Assembly (NCBI GenBank): GCA_024663395.1
Contig: JANFAH010000025.1
Span: 806,001 to 870,000, forward strand
Reading direction: 5' to 3'
Length of the DNA: 64,000 nt
Source of the DNA: Pisolithus tinctorius
Lineage: Eukaryota; Basidiomycota; Agaricomycetes; Boletales; Pisolithaceae
Below are positions 44,119 through 54,935 of the stretch, one piece after another. How positions within the stretch are numbered: position 1 is the stretch's first letter; the number at the start of each line of letters is the position of its first letter. The position numbers and the translations under genes are program-made. Under the pieces are notes generated by a model. The model ran no database searches. It was not told the DNA's origin and was given only the letters and a program-made list of their open reading frames with translations.

Positions 44119-46261
44119 ATGCCTCCAAAAAAGCGTAGCAAGAATGCTCAGCCCATGATAGGTGCGTTTCTGACTTGCATCACAGTGTCTCACTCACTCA
44201 CACCTATGCTACAGAATCCACTGGACTAAAACCTGGGGCATGCTCTAACTGTCGAAAGCGCAAGATACGTTGTAACATGTCTTCTGGAGCTGCTGCATGC
44301 TCTGCATGCACAAAGAGTGGATCTGAGTGTATTCCTCAGGAAAGTCAAACTCGGACTCGTAGCAACACCACTCCACCCATGGATGCTCAAGGGACCAGCA
44401 GGGCAAGCGAGGGCCAAGGACATGAAAAACCCAATAGTGCTGCTCCGCAACCCACCACCATGGGTCCAACTGATAGCTGGGCCAGACACCAATGCCAGCT
44501 AGAGTCAATGGCGCAAAAAAACAAGGCCAGCATCGCACCAACATGCAACATCCCTTCATCGAATCCCATCCCTGAACTTGAGGACACATACAACCCTGGC
44601 ACTGACTTTTTTCAATTAGATGTACCTACTACAACTGAGTTCATCAGCGGTATCACTGGCTACAACTCGGATATTGGGATGGAGACATATGAAAGTGGAA
44701 GTGTTGAAGAGATCAACATGGATGCCTCGATGAACAGTACTGATGACTCCGATGATGGGGGAAATTCGACCTCAGGTTCGGAGGACCTTGACAGGCGCAT
44801 CGCACAATATCTCTGCCAGCGTTCTAAACCAACAGTTGGACACGCCCCTGGCAAACGGCAGCCTGGAAGACCCAAGGGCAGCTCAAAGATGGCAGTGGCT
44901 GAAGCGGTCACCACTGAGGAGCCTGAAACACATCGTATGTTATTATTTTCTAAACCTATTGTATAACTCACTGACTTCACCCTAGCCTTCATGATCCAGT
45001 GTGTTGTTCGCCGACCCGATGGATCAAATTCACCCTTTGAGGTGTCATCCAATATCTCGCTCAACAATCTTCGTCACACCGTCACTGAAAAATTAGAACG
45101 TTTTCCCGCGCATATTTTACTACGATATCGATTAGATTCTGATAAGGCCAAAGCTGGAGTAACTTCAATAAATACAGGCGAGGAACTTGATATTTTCAAG
45201 AAAAGGATGGGGGAGCTCATCCTCCCACGATGTCTCACCAATGGAAAGCTATCCACCCAACCACGGAAGAGTGTTGTTGTGTGCTTCGAAGATGGAGGTG
45301 CTGGAAATCCTGGTAATGTCAATAATGTGCCAGTATGTATGAGTTGCTTTCACACATATTCAAAGTCCCTTACATTGTTTTTAGGGTAAAACGGACTCAC
45401 GTACAATGTCCTCTACAAGAAATAAGCCTGCTCCAGCAGCCACTGGCCAGTTAGAGGGAAACAGTCGTCGTGAAGAACTCATTGCTAAACTCCAGGACCG
45501 CTGGAAATGTGGAACGCACTCAAAAGGCCCTGAGTCCCCACAATACTGCTATTCTCCAAGCGGGAGCAGTGTTTGCTATCATCTGACTCACTCTAATTTG
45601 TTATACTGGGCTGCCGAAATTGTATGTTTCATTTTTTCATTCAGTCCTACAATACACTTACGGTTTGTAATGATATCAGATGGAAGGGAAAGCGACTGTG
45701 GATGAGAAACCTATTGGGGTCCGGACTGGCGACGCAAAGCCACGTAGCCGCACAACTATGACAGTGCTGCAAATGGGACATCTACTGGCAGGGTTTCCTG
45801 GCGGGCCATATGGCTTCCTCCCTCCTTACATGCAACCAAATTTGGGCTATCCGATGGGTAATTTTGGATGCTACCCACCTAACCAGCCCCTCGAGAACCC
45901 AATCAGTAATTTTGGACAGTACTACAATCCCAATCAGCCCTCTCGGACCCACCCTCATGATCCAACACTGACATCATCTCCCAGTACATCATCTTCACCC
46001 CCACTCCCACCCACCGACATCATTTCGTGGTTTTCATCTCTTGATCTCAACGAGCAACAGAATGCTGATGGTGTGACTTTTGCACCATTTGGGCACATGC
46101 TGGCGAAGAAGGGTTTTGTTCGTATATCACAGCTAACTCCCACATTTGTCAAGCTCCAAGACTTGCAGGTGTGGCTCGGGATTGAGGTTGGGACAGCTAT
46201 TCTGATTATGCAGTATGCAGAGGAGGATTGGAATGCTGTGAGGTCAGGAGCCCGTGCTTAG
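44119..46261 (+). CDS. Zn2Cys6 cargo protein of the Tc1/mariner element, function unknown
   Basis: Exons 44119-44161, 44215-44934, 44986-45332, 45385-45621 and 45680-46261 give 642 aa in one frame. Near residues 22-50 is a full fungal binuclear zinc motif, C-x2-C-x6-C-x8-C-x2-C-x6-C (CSNC..RKRKIRC..CSAC..C), preceded by MPPKKRSK. Then come an acidic/Ser-rich middle, an AT-hook-like KRQPGRPKGSS (about residue 240), a globular part (MIQCVVRRPDGSNSPFEVSS), SSVCYHLTHSNLLYWAAEIMEG, a Pro/Tyr/Asn-rich stretch and the C-terminal FVKLQDLQVWLGIEVGTAIL, SAM-like in feel. I recall related C-terminal parts in agaricomycete proteins of unknown function. DNA binding is likely from the zinc motif; a role in transposition or its control is inference from position. 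Confidence 0.85.
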
Positions 46262-46607
46262 GTTGCAGAATGTCTATCATCCCACATGTCTACTGCTGTC
46301 AATTGTGTCTTGTCGTTATCAATGTCCTTGCACAATTTTTTGTGCCTCACGTCCTTTCTTTCAACGTCAACCACAGCCTCAAAGTGTCAAAGAATGTTAT
46401 CGAACATGCGCCGAATAGCTACCCCACTGATATTAGTGCCAAATGGTTGTCTACATGTAGTACATAGCTTGAGACCCATATCCCGAGGTCGCTAAATACC
46501 GAAATTGTCCAACCACATTTTTTAGACCTCGGTCATCTGAAATCAAGTTCCGTCATTTTTTCCGAGTCAAATGGTATTTCTTTCATTGAATTCCGATGGT
46601 GCGTTGA

Positions 46608-46686
46608 GGAGATATGGTCGACGGAAGTTGGGTGCTTTTTTTTCTTACATAAAAAGTCACGTGGCCAACTTGCCTGAAATCGACAG
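46608..46686. repeat. Right terminal inverted repeat of the Tc1/mariner element
   Basis: Inverted partner of 42478-42555, ending CCTGAAATCGACAG before the TA duplication. It carries the same CACGTG. Confidence 0.9.
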
Positions 46687-46688
46687 TA

Positions 46689-46815
46689 ATATAATCAGCA
46701 TTCACATCCATCTCTTGACCTCGGAAAGGTCCCTCGGGTGTTTCTGAAACAGGCTCGTAGACACCATTGAAGTAGTAGAAGCCCGAGATGGAGCCTCAGT
46801 AGTAGGGTATAAGCC
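46689..46815 (-). pseudogene. LAO copy C, remainder beyond the transposon
   Basis: Continues exon 2 of copy C with the reverse-strand text for EMDVNADY, PEGPFRGQE-like and YYFNGVYEPVSETP. It then breaks off at about 46800 where the junction block TTAGCACCCTAGATTCTGG (46816) starts unit D. Exon 1 is missing. Confidence 0.8.
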
Positions 46816-47306
46816 TTAGCACCCTAGATTCTGGAACGTATATTACACATCTACGGTCGAACCCGGCCGGTGAATAATTTGCGATAGATCGAGTCCGACA
46901 TCGGAGCCTGGTGTTGTCGGGGTCGTCAAAAAGACGGTAGCGGAATCCTTGTGAGATGGGGTGATCGCATGTAGACAGTATGGGGTCGGATTCATGTATG
47001 CTGTAAAATCTTGTAAGTGAGCCAGTGTGTGTCAGGACGCAGATGTCTTTTGCAGCTGTCAACCAGATTACAATTCGTACTGAACACATGCAGTAGTGCT
47101 AGGTGGTTGTAAGCTGGTATGATGTTATCAAGTGGGGACTAAGGCGAAGGCCGTTCGGTATTGGACCATGCGGGAAAAGGTTTCGATCAACAGTACTCGG
47201 TGCTAGGCGATGCATGTTATACATGGTACAGACACCAAACTTATGTGCGTTGCAGCGCTTGGTACAACAGAACAGTTCCATAACAACCCTCTTCATCGCA
47301 TTGTTA
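46816..47306 (+). repeat. Copied ACS 3' end, start of unit D
   Basis: Junction block, then ACS last-exon sequence (GGAGCCTGGTGTTGTCGG at 46904 and GTCGTCAAAAAGACGGTAGC), then the ACS downstream region with ATTCATGTATGCTGTAAAAT. It parallels 28985-29420 and 32646-33085. Confidence 0.8.
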
Positions 47307-49544
47307 CTAATCGGCGTATTGGATTTCTCCAGCTAGGATAGCCTCATGAATCAGCCCAAGGTGTTTGTCAAGTAAGTTGGACTTGTCATCGTGGAATTGT
47401 GCCGGCAGACTCGCCCACTCCACAGTTTCGCCCCACAATTCCTTGAATCTCAGCATCTTTTCCCTTTGATTTGTGACGCTAAGATATTCGTAAACAGCTC
47501 TCCAGGCGCTGTCAAGCGCACCAACAACCCAACTAATATGATAGGTCAGTACTGAATCTTTTGCTTAGCCACCTGACAACACTCACGCATGGCGAGTGCT
47601 TATTGCTTCTCCCGCAAAGTGCAGACGTTTGTTCGCCGCAGGGTAAGTGAGGGAGGTATACAAACCTTGGAAGTCACCAGGGCCGAACTGTGCGAACGCG
47701 CCTAAATTCGCAATCAACAAGATGCCGAATCGAGTCGTGGTCAATCTCACCCATTGTCTGCGCATCGTAGGTCCAGTCCTTGACATGCATGTCGAGGAAT
47801 TGGTTACACAGGAATTCGTATGTGATTGGATCACCGTGTGCGTTTGCAAGATTGCGAAGTACGAGCTCCTTCAGCACTTCGTTCTGTCCTGCCATGGCAA
47901 GAGAGCCGAGGCGCTCTGCATCGGTGGTCCAGCAGTAGCTCGCAATAAGTACCGTGGACGGGGTATTAGAGCCAACGCCGTAAGATGGGTAGACGATGGT
48001 GCGAATGGGGAGATCCGTGAATGATTGCCCGCCGACAATGTCCAGCTTGGTAGTCCACCACGACTCTTTGAAACGTATAGCAATCTTGACAGAAGGACCG
48101 TACTGGAGCTGACGCAGAGCATTCCTCTGCTTGACGTTCATCCCAGCATCCTTCATATCTATCGTACGAAGCACGGAGAGAGGAAGGGTAGATATGACGT
48201 GCGAGTAGATGCGCGATTCATTGTTGACTAAGATCTCCACAGCAGCCCCACGGAGGATGAAGATCTTTCTGCGTCTGGGGCCACCAATGATCTCAGATGC
48301 ATCGACAACAAGGTCTCCAGAGCCAGAGTAATTCTCTAGCCTCTCCGCCGTGGAGGGAATCTCACTCGCTGGAAAATCGGGGGGGAGAATCATAATTAAG
48401 TCACTGAGACGTATGGCAGTGACTCTCTTGCCCGTATGGATGCGTTCCCTCCCTTTATTAATCACTTCTGCCATCTTCTTCGGCAGGACCTCTGATCCCC
48501 CCCTATAGCCCATGTTCGGGGATAGTTAGACCGGGAGCCAAATTAGCGAATTGTACCCACTCAAAGCACATCCAATCGACATCACCAAAGTCGCTCTCAT
48601 TGACGCTAGCGAATGCCAATGAATCAAATACTTCCTCCGTCAATGCGCGATCATATGCTTTGGTACTGTTTTCCAGAAGTTCGCACCAGTTTACGACTTT
48701 GTTGGGAAGATGTTGTGGAGGTAGTAGGAGGTGAACACTGGGAATGTACTTGAATGACATGTATGCGCGGACGGAATATGAGTCGTTTGCCATCATCATT
48801 TTCCAGCCCTCCTTCTTCCTCTGCTTGATATCTTCTGTGAGCATCCTCGCAAATGGTTCAACGACGTCGCTGCTGATGGCATCCGTTCCTGCTTTGACAT
48901 AACTAGCAGAGACGCCGAGCTCCTCAGCACGGAAGGATCCGGGTTTGTCAGAAATCCGTTCGCGGACACCGTTGAAGTAGTAGAAGCCCGGTTTCAAGTT
49001 GAAACCTTCACGAGCCTTGTAGTAGTAGGGTATAAGCCTGTCCTCGAGCCGATCGAAACCTTCATTCAGCGGTGGATAGATGATCAACTCGGCCAGGCGC
49101 TTCATGATCCCATTCTTGTACTGTCCGTGTTCATTTTTTTTCGGAAGGGGGTAGCGCATAGCGCCAGCATCCTAGAAGAAGGGGGAATATGAGCATCGAA
49201 TCTCCTCGTGCACCTTTGGATGATAGAAAGCACACGTAGTAGTCATATGCCTGTCCTCCGGGGAATTTATAAGTGGAAAGACGGCCACCAATGCGGTCTG
49301 AAGCCTCTAGGATCTCATACTCGACATCCAGAGAGTCAAGTATCAACGCTGTATAGAGACCACCGACACCAGCGCCCAAGATTCCGACCTTTTTCCCAGG
49401 GAAAAATCGCAGTGTTTCATCGGAAATGTCAAAGAAATCGGTTTTGTCAGTGTCAAGCTGAGGGAGCTTGGCAGTGAGGGAGGCATGATAATCTTCAATA
49501 ATGTTTTTGCCATAGAGGGCAAGTGGGTCGCCTTCGAAAGGCAT
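47307..49544 (-). CDS. Flavin amine oxidase, L-amino-acid-oxidase-like, copy D (intact)
   Basis: Exons 49544-49236, 49171-48561, 48502-47751, 47701-47587 and 47532-47307 splice to 670 aa in frame, with introns at the same five-exon positions as copy A. FAD motif KVGILGAGVGGLYTALILDSL and EASDRIGGRLS; DAGAMRYPLPKKNEHGQYKNG; AFAQFGPGDFQGLYTSLTYPA; RLHFAGEAISTRHAWVVGAL. The C-terminus (KHLGLIHEAILAGEIQYAD) differs from copy A (GLIDKAIGAGEIKY) but matches copy B, so B and D are closer to each other. The intron-3 donor GGGTGAG and the seven-G run at the exon 3 start are intact here. TTAAATA about 90 bp upstream (49635) resembles the TATA box of copy A. A second working enzyme is likely. Confidence 0.88.
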
Positions 49545-50456
49545 AACAAATACGGGTCAAGCTGAGCGTTAGTGAGGTGGTGAGATGGGCGTTGTAGACG
49601 ATGCACTGGGATTCGTCCCCTTCAAAGGGGGGACTTAAATACACAGAACCCGGAAAGAGGTCGGCGGGTTTACCACAGCGGTGTGTTCTTTCAGACTGGG
49701 ACTAGAACGTCATCTTCTAGTATTGCTAAACGTTCAGTGAGGGGGTCCGTTGTCATGGTGTTATTTTTTCGGGAGATAGTCAAAGAAACCCTTCCCAAAC
49801 CATCGGAACGTCGAGAATGTCGAGTCTACCTTCTGTATATGGCTTATCAGAAGCACGACCAGAGAATTGTACATCCGCTCACAGACAGCTGATAGATCGT
49901 ATAGTTCATTAAGTGCTCCAGTAGACAGGAACCGGAATCATATCTATGTGATCATTACTCAAACAGGAGAGCTCTGATAGAACGTCCTGTGCGTACCGGT
50001 GAAGTAGTTTTTCGATGAAGCATGACCGGGTGACCGGAACCCGACGCGCAGGTCTCCTGTGAATAGGTGTATGAAACAGGCAAAATTAGGGCGCCAACTA
50101 GGATTGCATATAGCGGAAACGGGAGATTGGACGAACGCCTAAAATAATGGTTGGGTATGATGCAAGAGGACGTATACACGTTTGCGCACTGTGGATTCTT
50201 TGCAATCTTTGCAATCTGGTGTCTTTGAAATGAGAGTATAGCATGAATAGCAGTATATCAGAGATCCCTGCCGCCGCTAATTTCGCCCGGGTGAGATCAA
50301 AGGATGCCAGCGGAAAGAGGCATTACGCGTGTAGTCAGTGCGTAGATATCTGGACAAGCTATCTGATAGTCCGTGCCAGATGCCGAGATCGGTATACTGA
50401 ATCAGAGGATTGCTGGCTGACAAACGGAATGAAAGCCAGTAATACAAATACTCACT
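49545..50456. repeat. LAO upstream segment, copy D
   Basis: Paralogous to 31684-32645 and 35332-36215. Ends with the junction block TTAGCACCCTAGATTCTGG at 50457. No gene. Confidence 0.7.
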
Positions 50457-50594
50457 TAGCACCCTAGATTCTGGAAGTATATTGCACGTCTACGGTCAAA
50501 CCCACCGGAGGTCCAATTTGTGACAGACCGAGTCCGACATATACATGCCAGTGACCTATGCAGTTGGTTTAACCTGTCCACTTATCAGTCGTGC

Positions 50595-51125
50595 TCACGA
50601 CGTAGCCACTTTTATTATCATGAATGCGAAAGAGGCGCCATCGAGCCATATCTGCAGGAGGCCCGGCTCGAGGGGAACAGTCCATGCCCTCCTATCATTG
50701 TCCTTGCTCTCGATGCTAGGTATTGTCACATCACTATCCAATCGTCTCATCGGTCTCGAACACCAGAAACTTATGTATATGCTCTCTCGGCTTCCCTGAA
50801 AATGATAACCCACTCCTCGGTATGTCCATCCTCGAAGGAGTAGATGAGGTCCCCTGGACCCCAACGGACATCACGCCTATTGACCTTGATGGTGTAGGTG
50901 TTGTCCCCGTCGCCTTTCGTGACGGAAAACTAGGCAACCCAAAAAGGTTAGTTAACTCCTTGTACATGACTTTTGGGGCCTGAATATCTGAATTGTCCGG
51001 ACTAATAACGGCAATTGCGCGCGGAAGGCTCGGAAAGCACCCGGAGGCGTCATGAAGGTACTGCGAATGTTGCACGGAAATAACGTAGTAGTTCTCGCTG
51101 GAAGCTTTTTGAGTCTGATGCATCT
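50595..51125 (-). pseudogene. I66-like small protein gene, copy 2 (decayed)
   Basis: Minus-strand counterpart of 37040-37640: FSVTKGDGDNTYTIKVNRRD and LIYSFEDGHTEEWVIIFREAE, but the former donor and second exon are less well kept (ESIYISFW by read-through). The upstream part YYVISVQHSQYLHDASGC is shared. Probably not functional. Confidence 0.4.
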
Positions 51126-53181
51126 TGGGGGAGAACAGTCGAATTCCTTGATTCAGGGAGAACCGACATCTATTCCGGGTATCTTTTTATCCTCTGGGAA
51201 CTGGGTACCTGTAAGGATCTTCGGAGGTCCGTGGATTGCAATGGACAGGTGATGCTCAAATAGAGCAGGCTCCGACCATTCTCCTGGGCCAATATTTGGA
51301 TTCATCAATTAGGGCATGACAGTATACGAAAAGGACAGAGTTGGGCGTCAGCTCGGATTGCGGAGACCGGAGATTGGGCTGGATGTAACGCAATCCTACT
51401 CCGCACATATTCATGCATTGCGGATTCCATGCAATCAAGTGTTTTTTGAGTGAAGGTCTAATACCAAGAATCGTTATGTAATTTGCTCCGCCATTGCAAG
51501 TGGTGAGTAACAGAAAAACCTGACCCATCCTTGGTATGGCACTTACTAAAACGATCGCTCCCATACAAATCTCCATATCTGTGGACCGTCGAGCAATGCC
51601 TTCCAGGACCAAGTGGAGATCAGCAGTCTGCATTTCCTCGGCCCAGGAGTACCCCGTTCGTCAGTTGCTTTGTTCAGATCCCATCAACCTGGCCATTCAT
51701 GGATTTTGTGGCTAGTTCTTTGCTCGACAGCATGAGATTTGGCAATTCTGTACCCACGAACACGACGAACAATTGGGAATTACCGTTGCTGGCGTCGCCC
51801 AGATATTTTGGGTGAGTTCAACCGTACGTGTCTAAGATACGTTCCAAGGCACTAAGTGAGTATTTGAATAGTTGCCTACCTCTCTCTGCTCAGCCACAGA
51901 CAATCATCATTCAATACGTGGTCCTCACATATCATGTTGCAGCGAGTCGAAAAGAAAGAACTTGTCTGGGAAGATTTACGGGTCGACCATATACACACAA
52001 AATGAATATGCTAGCAACCAAAGTTAGGACGTTCAGTGAACCTCAAAAAGTTCCATCCTGGGAAGACCTTCGCTCCAAAGGCACCTGGTTGTATAGGTTA
52101 TAAGACATGCAGAAGTTTGGCAATATGAACGTGCATGCTGCAGGATATATGTAATTATCACCATCCAGAAGGTTTCGCCGCATCTCTGGATTCCGCGATC
52201 ACGCAATCCGAGTTGGCCCCTAGCTTTCTTCTTTTCATATTGTGGATTTCTGAAATTTGCTGAGCCCGGAAGGTTACAATCGAATTTCGGACACGAATGA
52301 TATGACGCTCGTAGGCGGTTCGATCCACTTGTTGCGGCGGAAAATTTCATCTCTAGATCTTCGTGATGTCTGATGTGGAATACACATCTTTCGAACGAAG
52401 ACAAATCAAACCCAGGATGCGTGATACATAGCCGAGGACACGCACTACGCTACGCCGTGCGCATGCGGGCAGCTCTCTAGGTTTCAGATCTGCCGGTCCT
52501 TGTACCGGTGACAAATCCTAACATCGTTGAGGTTGCTGCGGGTGCTGGTTCCAAACTCCTGTCCTCGAGTTTTTGATTCCGTATCCAGTAGTCGACGGTC
52601 AGGCTTCTCCCCAATATTCAGACTCGCTATCGCAATCATCACACCCTCTGCCGTGCAACGAGGCCACCTCGAGCCTTGGAGTTGCACTGGTGACCTTCGG
52701 CCCCAGTCTCAGATGGAAGATTTGGCAACTTGGGCCATTAGTGAGGGTGTTTCATTGGACGGTTCATCAGTGTCTTCCGGGATATCTTTATGTGATGAAA
52801 GATGGTTGGATTTGCTATTGCATTCCCAAAGCCAAGCTTTCGATTCTTCCTTTCAACATGCGTCAGACCCTCAAGAACATCTGACACATCATCACGTTCT
52901 CAATGGCAGAAACGAGGTTTACTGTTCGTCATGCGACCTGGCAAAGCCGTCCTTCTTCCGGTCCCCATTGCTGCCATTTCTGAAGGGTTCCAGCCTCATC
53001 CGATGGTACTTTTTCATGCTCTCTTAACTGAAGGTTCCATAAGGAAGCTAATCGCGCTACCGAGGGTTTCGGGTAGAGCAATTAGGAGAGAACACGTACT
53101 GGATTGGAGTCGCCGTGGACATTCGGGACCGTCCCTTATCACCTTCAGGCCCGACCACAATGCATACACATGAATCATTTA
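51126..53181. repeat. Duplicated segment with decayed, unrecognised coding sequence, copy 2
   Basis: Parallels 37641-39573, for example GCCTACCTCTCTCTGCTCAGCC (51876) and GGATATCTTTA.GTGATGAAAG (52783). The parallel stops where a Harbinger element is inserted at 53182 and goes on after it at 57307. Ends in ATGAATCATTTA, the target sequence of that insertion. Confidence 0.55.
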
Positions 53182-53508
53182 GAGCTAGTTCGGTAATGAA
53201 GTCCCACAAAGAATCCAGGTGAAAAAACCCAAAAAAAAGTCCCAGGCCTTCATGACATAAGCATACAGAGTTCAAGTGGAGCTCCAATTTAGGAGGAGAC
53301 ATAGGTGATATCGATAACTGCAACCACAACTAGCATGGCTGACGAGTCAGGTGTATCTGGGAACCTGATTGGTGGGGACCCTCCTGATGCTGCAGACGAC
53401 AAGAACGATGAAAGGTGCATCAACATCAACGACGACCACTATTGACACTGCAAACTTCTCATTCTTATCCTCATCCACCATCACCTCCAACTCTTATCCC
53501 TGTTACTC

Positions 53509-54750
53509 GTGTTGGCAGATACTCTACAGGCCGTCACAGAAGTGACGCGGCGTGCTGACCCGATCCCATACCACACGTCGATCCTGACTGGGAGTGGATG
53601 GGTAGCTGAATTGTTGAACAGCCATCCCAAGCGAATTTGTACAGAGCTCATGGTTCACAAGCACGTATTCAACATCTTATTGCAGGAGCTCCAACAACAT
53701 GGAATCGGTCCTTCCAAACATGTCATGCTCGAAGAGCAACTTGCGATCTTTCTATATACCTCTGTCACCAGTTTGTCCATCAGACATGTAGGTGAACGTT
53801 TTCAAAGGTCGAACAGCACGATCTCCAAGTAAGTCTTCGACCGTGCCATTTTCGGTGGACTAATCGTCGTTCCAGGTACTTCAAAAAAATTCTGTTCACA
53901 TTCTCGTCTCATGATATATACAGCAAGTACATATGATTGCCACACAGTGATGCCCCTGTCCACCCAACTATTCGTGATAACCCCAAATTTTTCCCATTTT
54001 TTGCTGGTGCTATCGGTGCAATCAACAGGACGCACATTGCGTGCGCTCCCAGTTCAGAGGAAAGGGATACGATGTGAAATCGCAAAGGTTTCACCTCCCA
54101 GAATTGCCTGCTCTGCTGTGATTTCAATATGCGCTTCACATATGTCCTTAGTGGGTGGGAGGGATCTGTGGCTGACTTGTTGGTCTATCATGATGCACGG
54201 CTGAGCGATCTCGCTATTCCAGACGGCAAGTACTACCTTGCTGATGCAGGGTTCCCCAATTGCCCCCAACTCCTAACTCCATTCTGAGGGCAACAATACC
54301 ATCTTGCAGAATGGGGCCGTGCACACATACGGTAAGTATCGCTATCAGTGTTTTTATTTACTTATAATTCATTGGAATTTACAGACCAGTAAACGCTGAG
54401 GAATGCTACAACCTTTGCCATGTGCAGCTTCGAAATGTGATTGAACGGATAATCAGAGTCATCAAACGGCACTTCCAAATTCTCATTGTGCCTCCAGAGT
54501 ATGGCATGGACATCCAGGCCCATATCCCTCCTGCTTTGTGTTGCATTCACAACATCATCCGTGTGTACGATCCATTGGAATTAGATGACATTGAAGGCTT
54601 CATACCACCTCTGCTGCTGGATGAGTCAGAAGAGGTGATCGGTGTGATTGCCGATGGCGTTCCAACTGCCACAGAATGCCTTTGGATGTCGGAGAGGCGG
54701 GGTGCAATCGTGCAAAGCATTTGGAGTAGTTACATTGCCAAACGAGTATG
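53509..54750 (+). pseudogene. Harbinger transposase, decayed
   Basis: Order: HTSILTGSGWVAELLNSHPK and FNILLQELQQHGI, then LEEQLAIFLYTSVTSLSIRHVGERF, a helix-turn-helix. An intron-like break at 53830 follows, then a nuclease part with FPFFAGAIGAINRTHIACAP (first Asp region changed to GAINRTH), GWEGSVADLLVYHDARL, PDGKYYLADAGFPN and NLCHVQLRNVIERIIRVIKRHF, IPPALCCIHNII. This is the DDE_4 order. TGA stops near 53935 and 54075 and another before GQQYH kill it. In the family the first signature is GA.DGTH; here Asp is replaced by Asn. Confidence 0.82.
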
Positions 54751-54935
54751 AAGGGGAGAGTTCATCATGGATTAGCATTTATATACCATCATTTCCCTCT
54801 ACGTTACGCTACTCATATGATCCAAAATGCATTTCTTTTCGAGTCTCCAGTGGTAGACTTTGAGAACCGAAACGCGGATGATATTGCAACAAACATAAAG
54901 GTAAAAATGAACACTACAAGCTGCAAGTACAACAA

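Larger units (their letters stand above)
42478..46686 (+). mobile_element. Tc1/mariner transposon with Zn2Cys6 cargo gene
   Basis: 4209 bp, bounded by TA at 42476-42477 and 46687-46688. LAO copy A has a single TA at the same point (CGCTTTAATATAATC, about 31030-31044), so the empty site is known. The terminal inverted repeats are near-identical over about 78 bp. The transposase (42726-43931) and a second gene (44119-46261) lie in the same orientation, 187 bp apart, and both splice into uninterrupted frames. The usual Tc1/mariner element is 1.3-2.4 kb with one gene, so this is a large, two-gene form. The lack of decay suggests a recent insertion. Confidence 0.92.
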
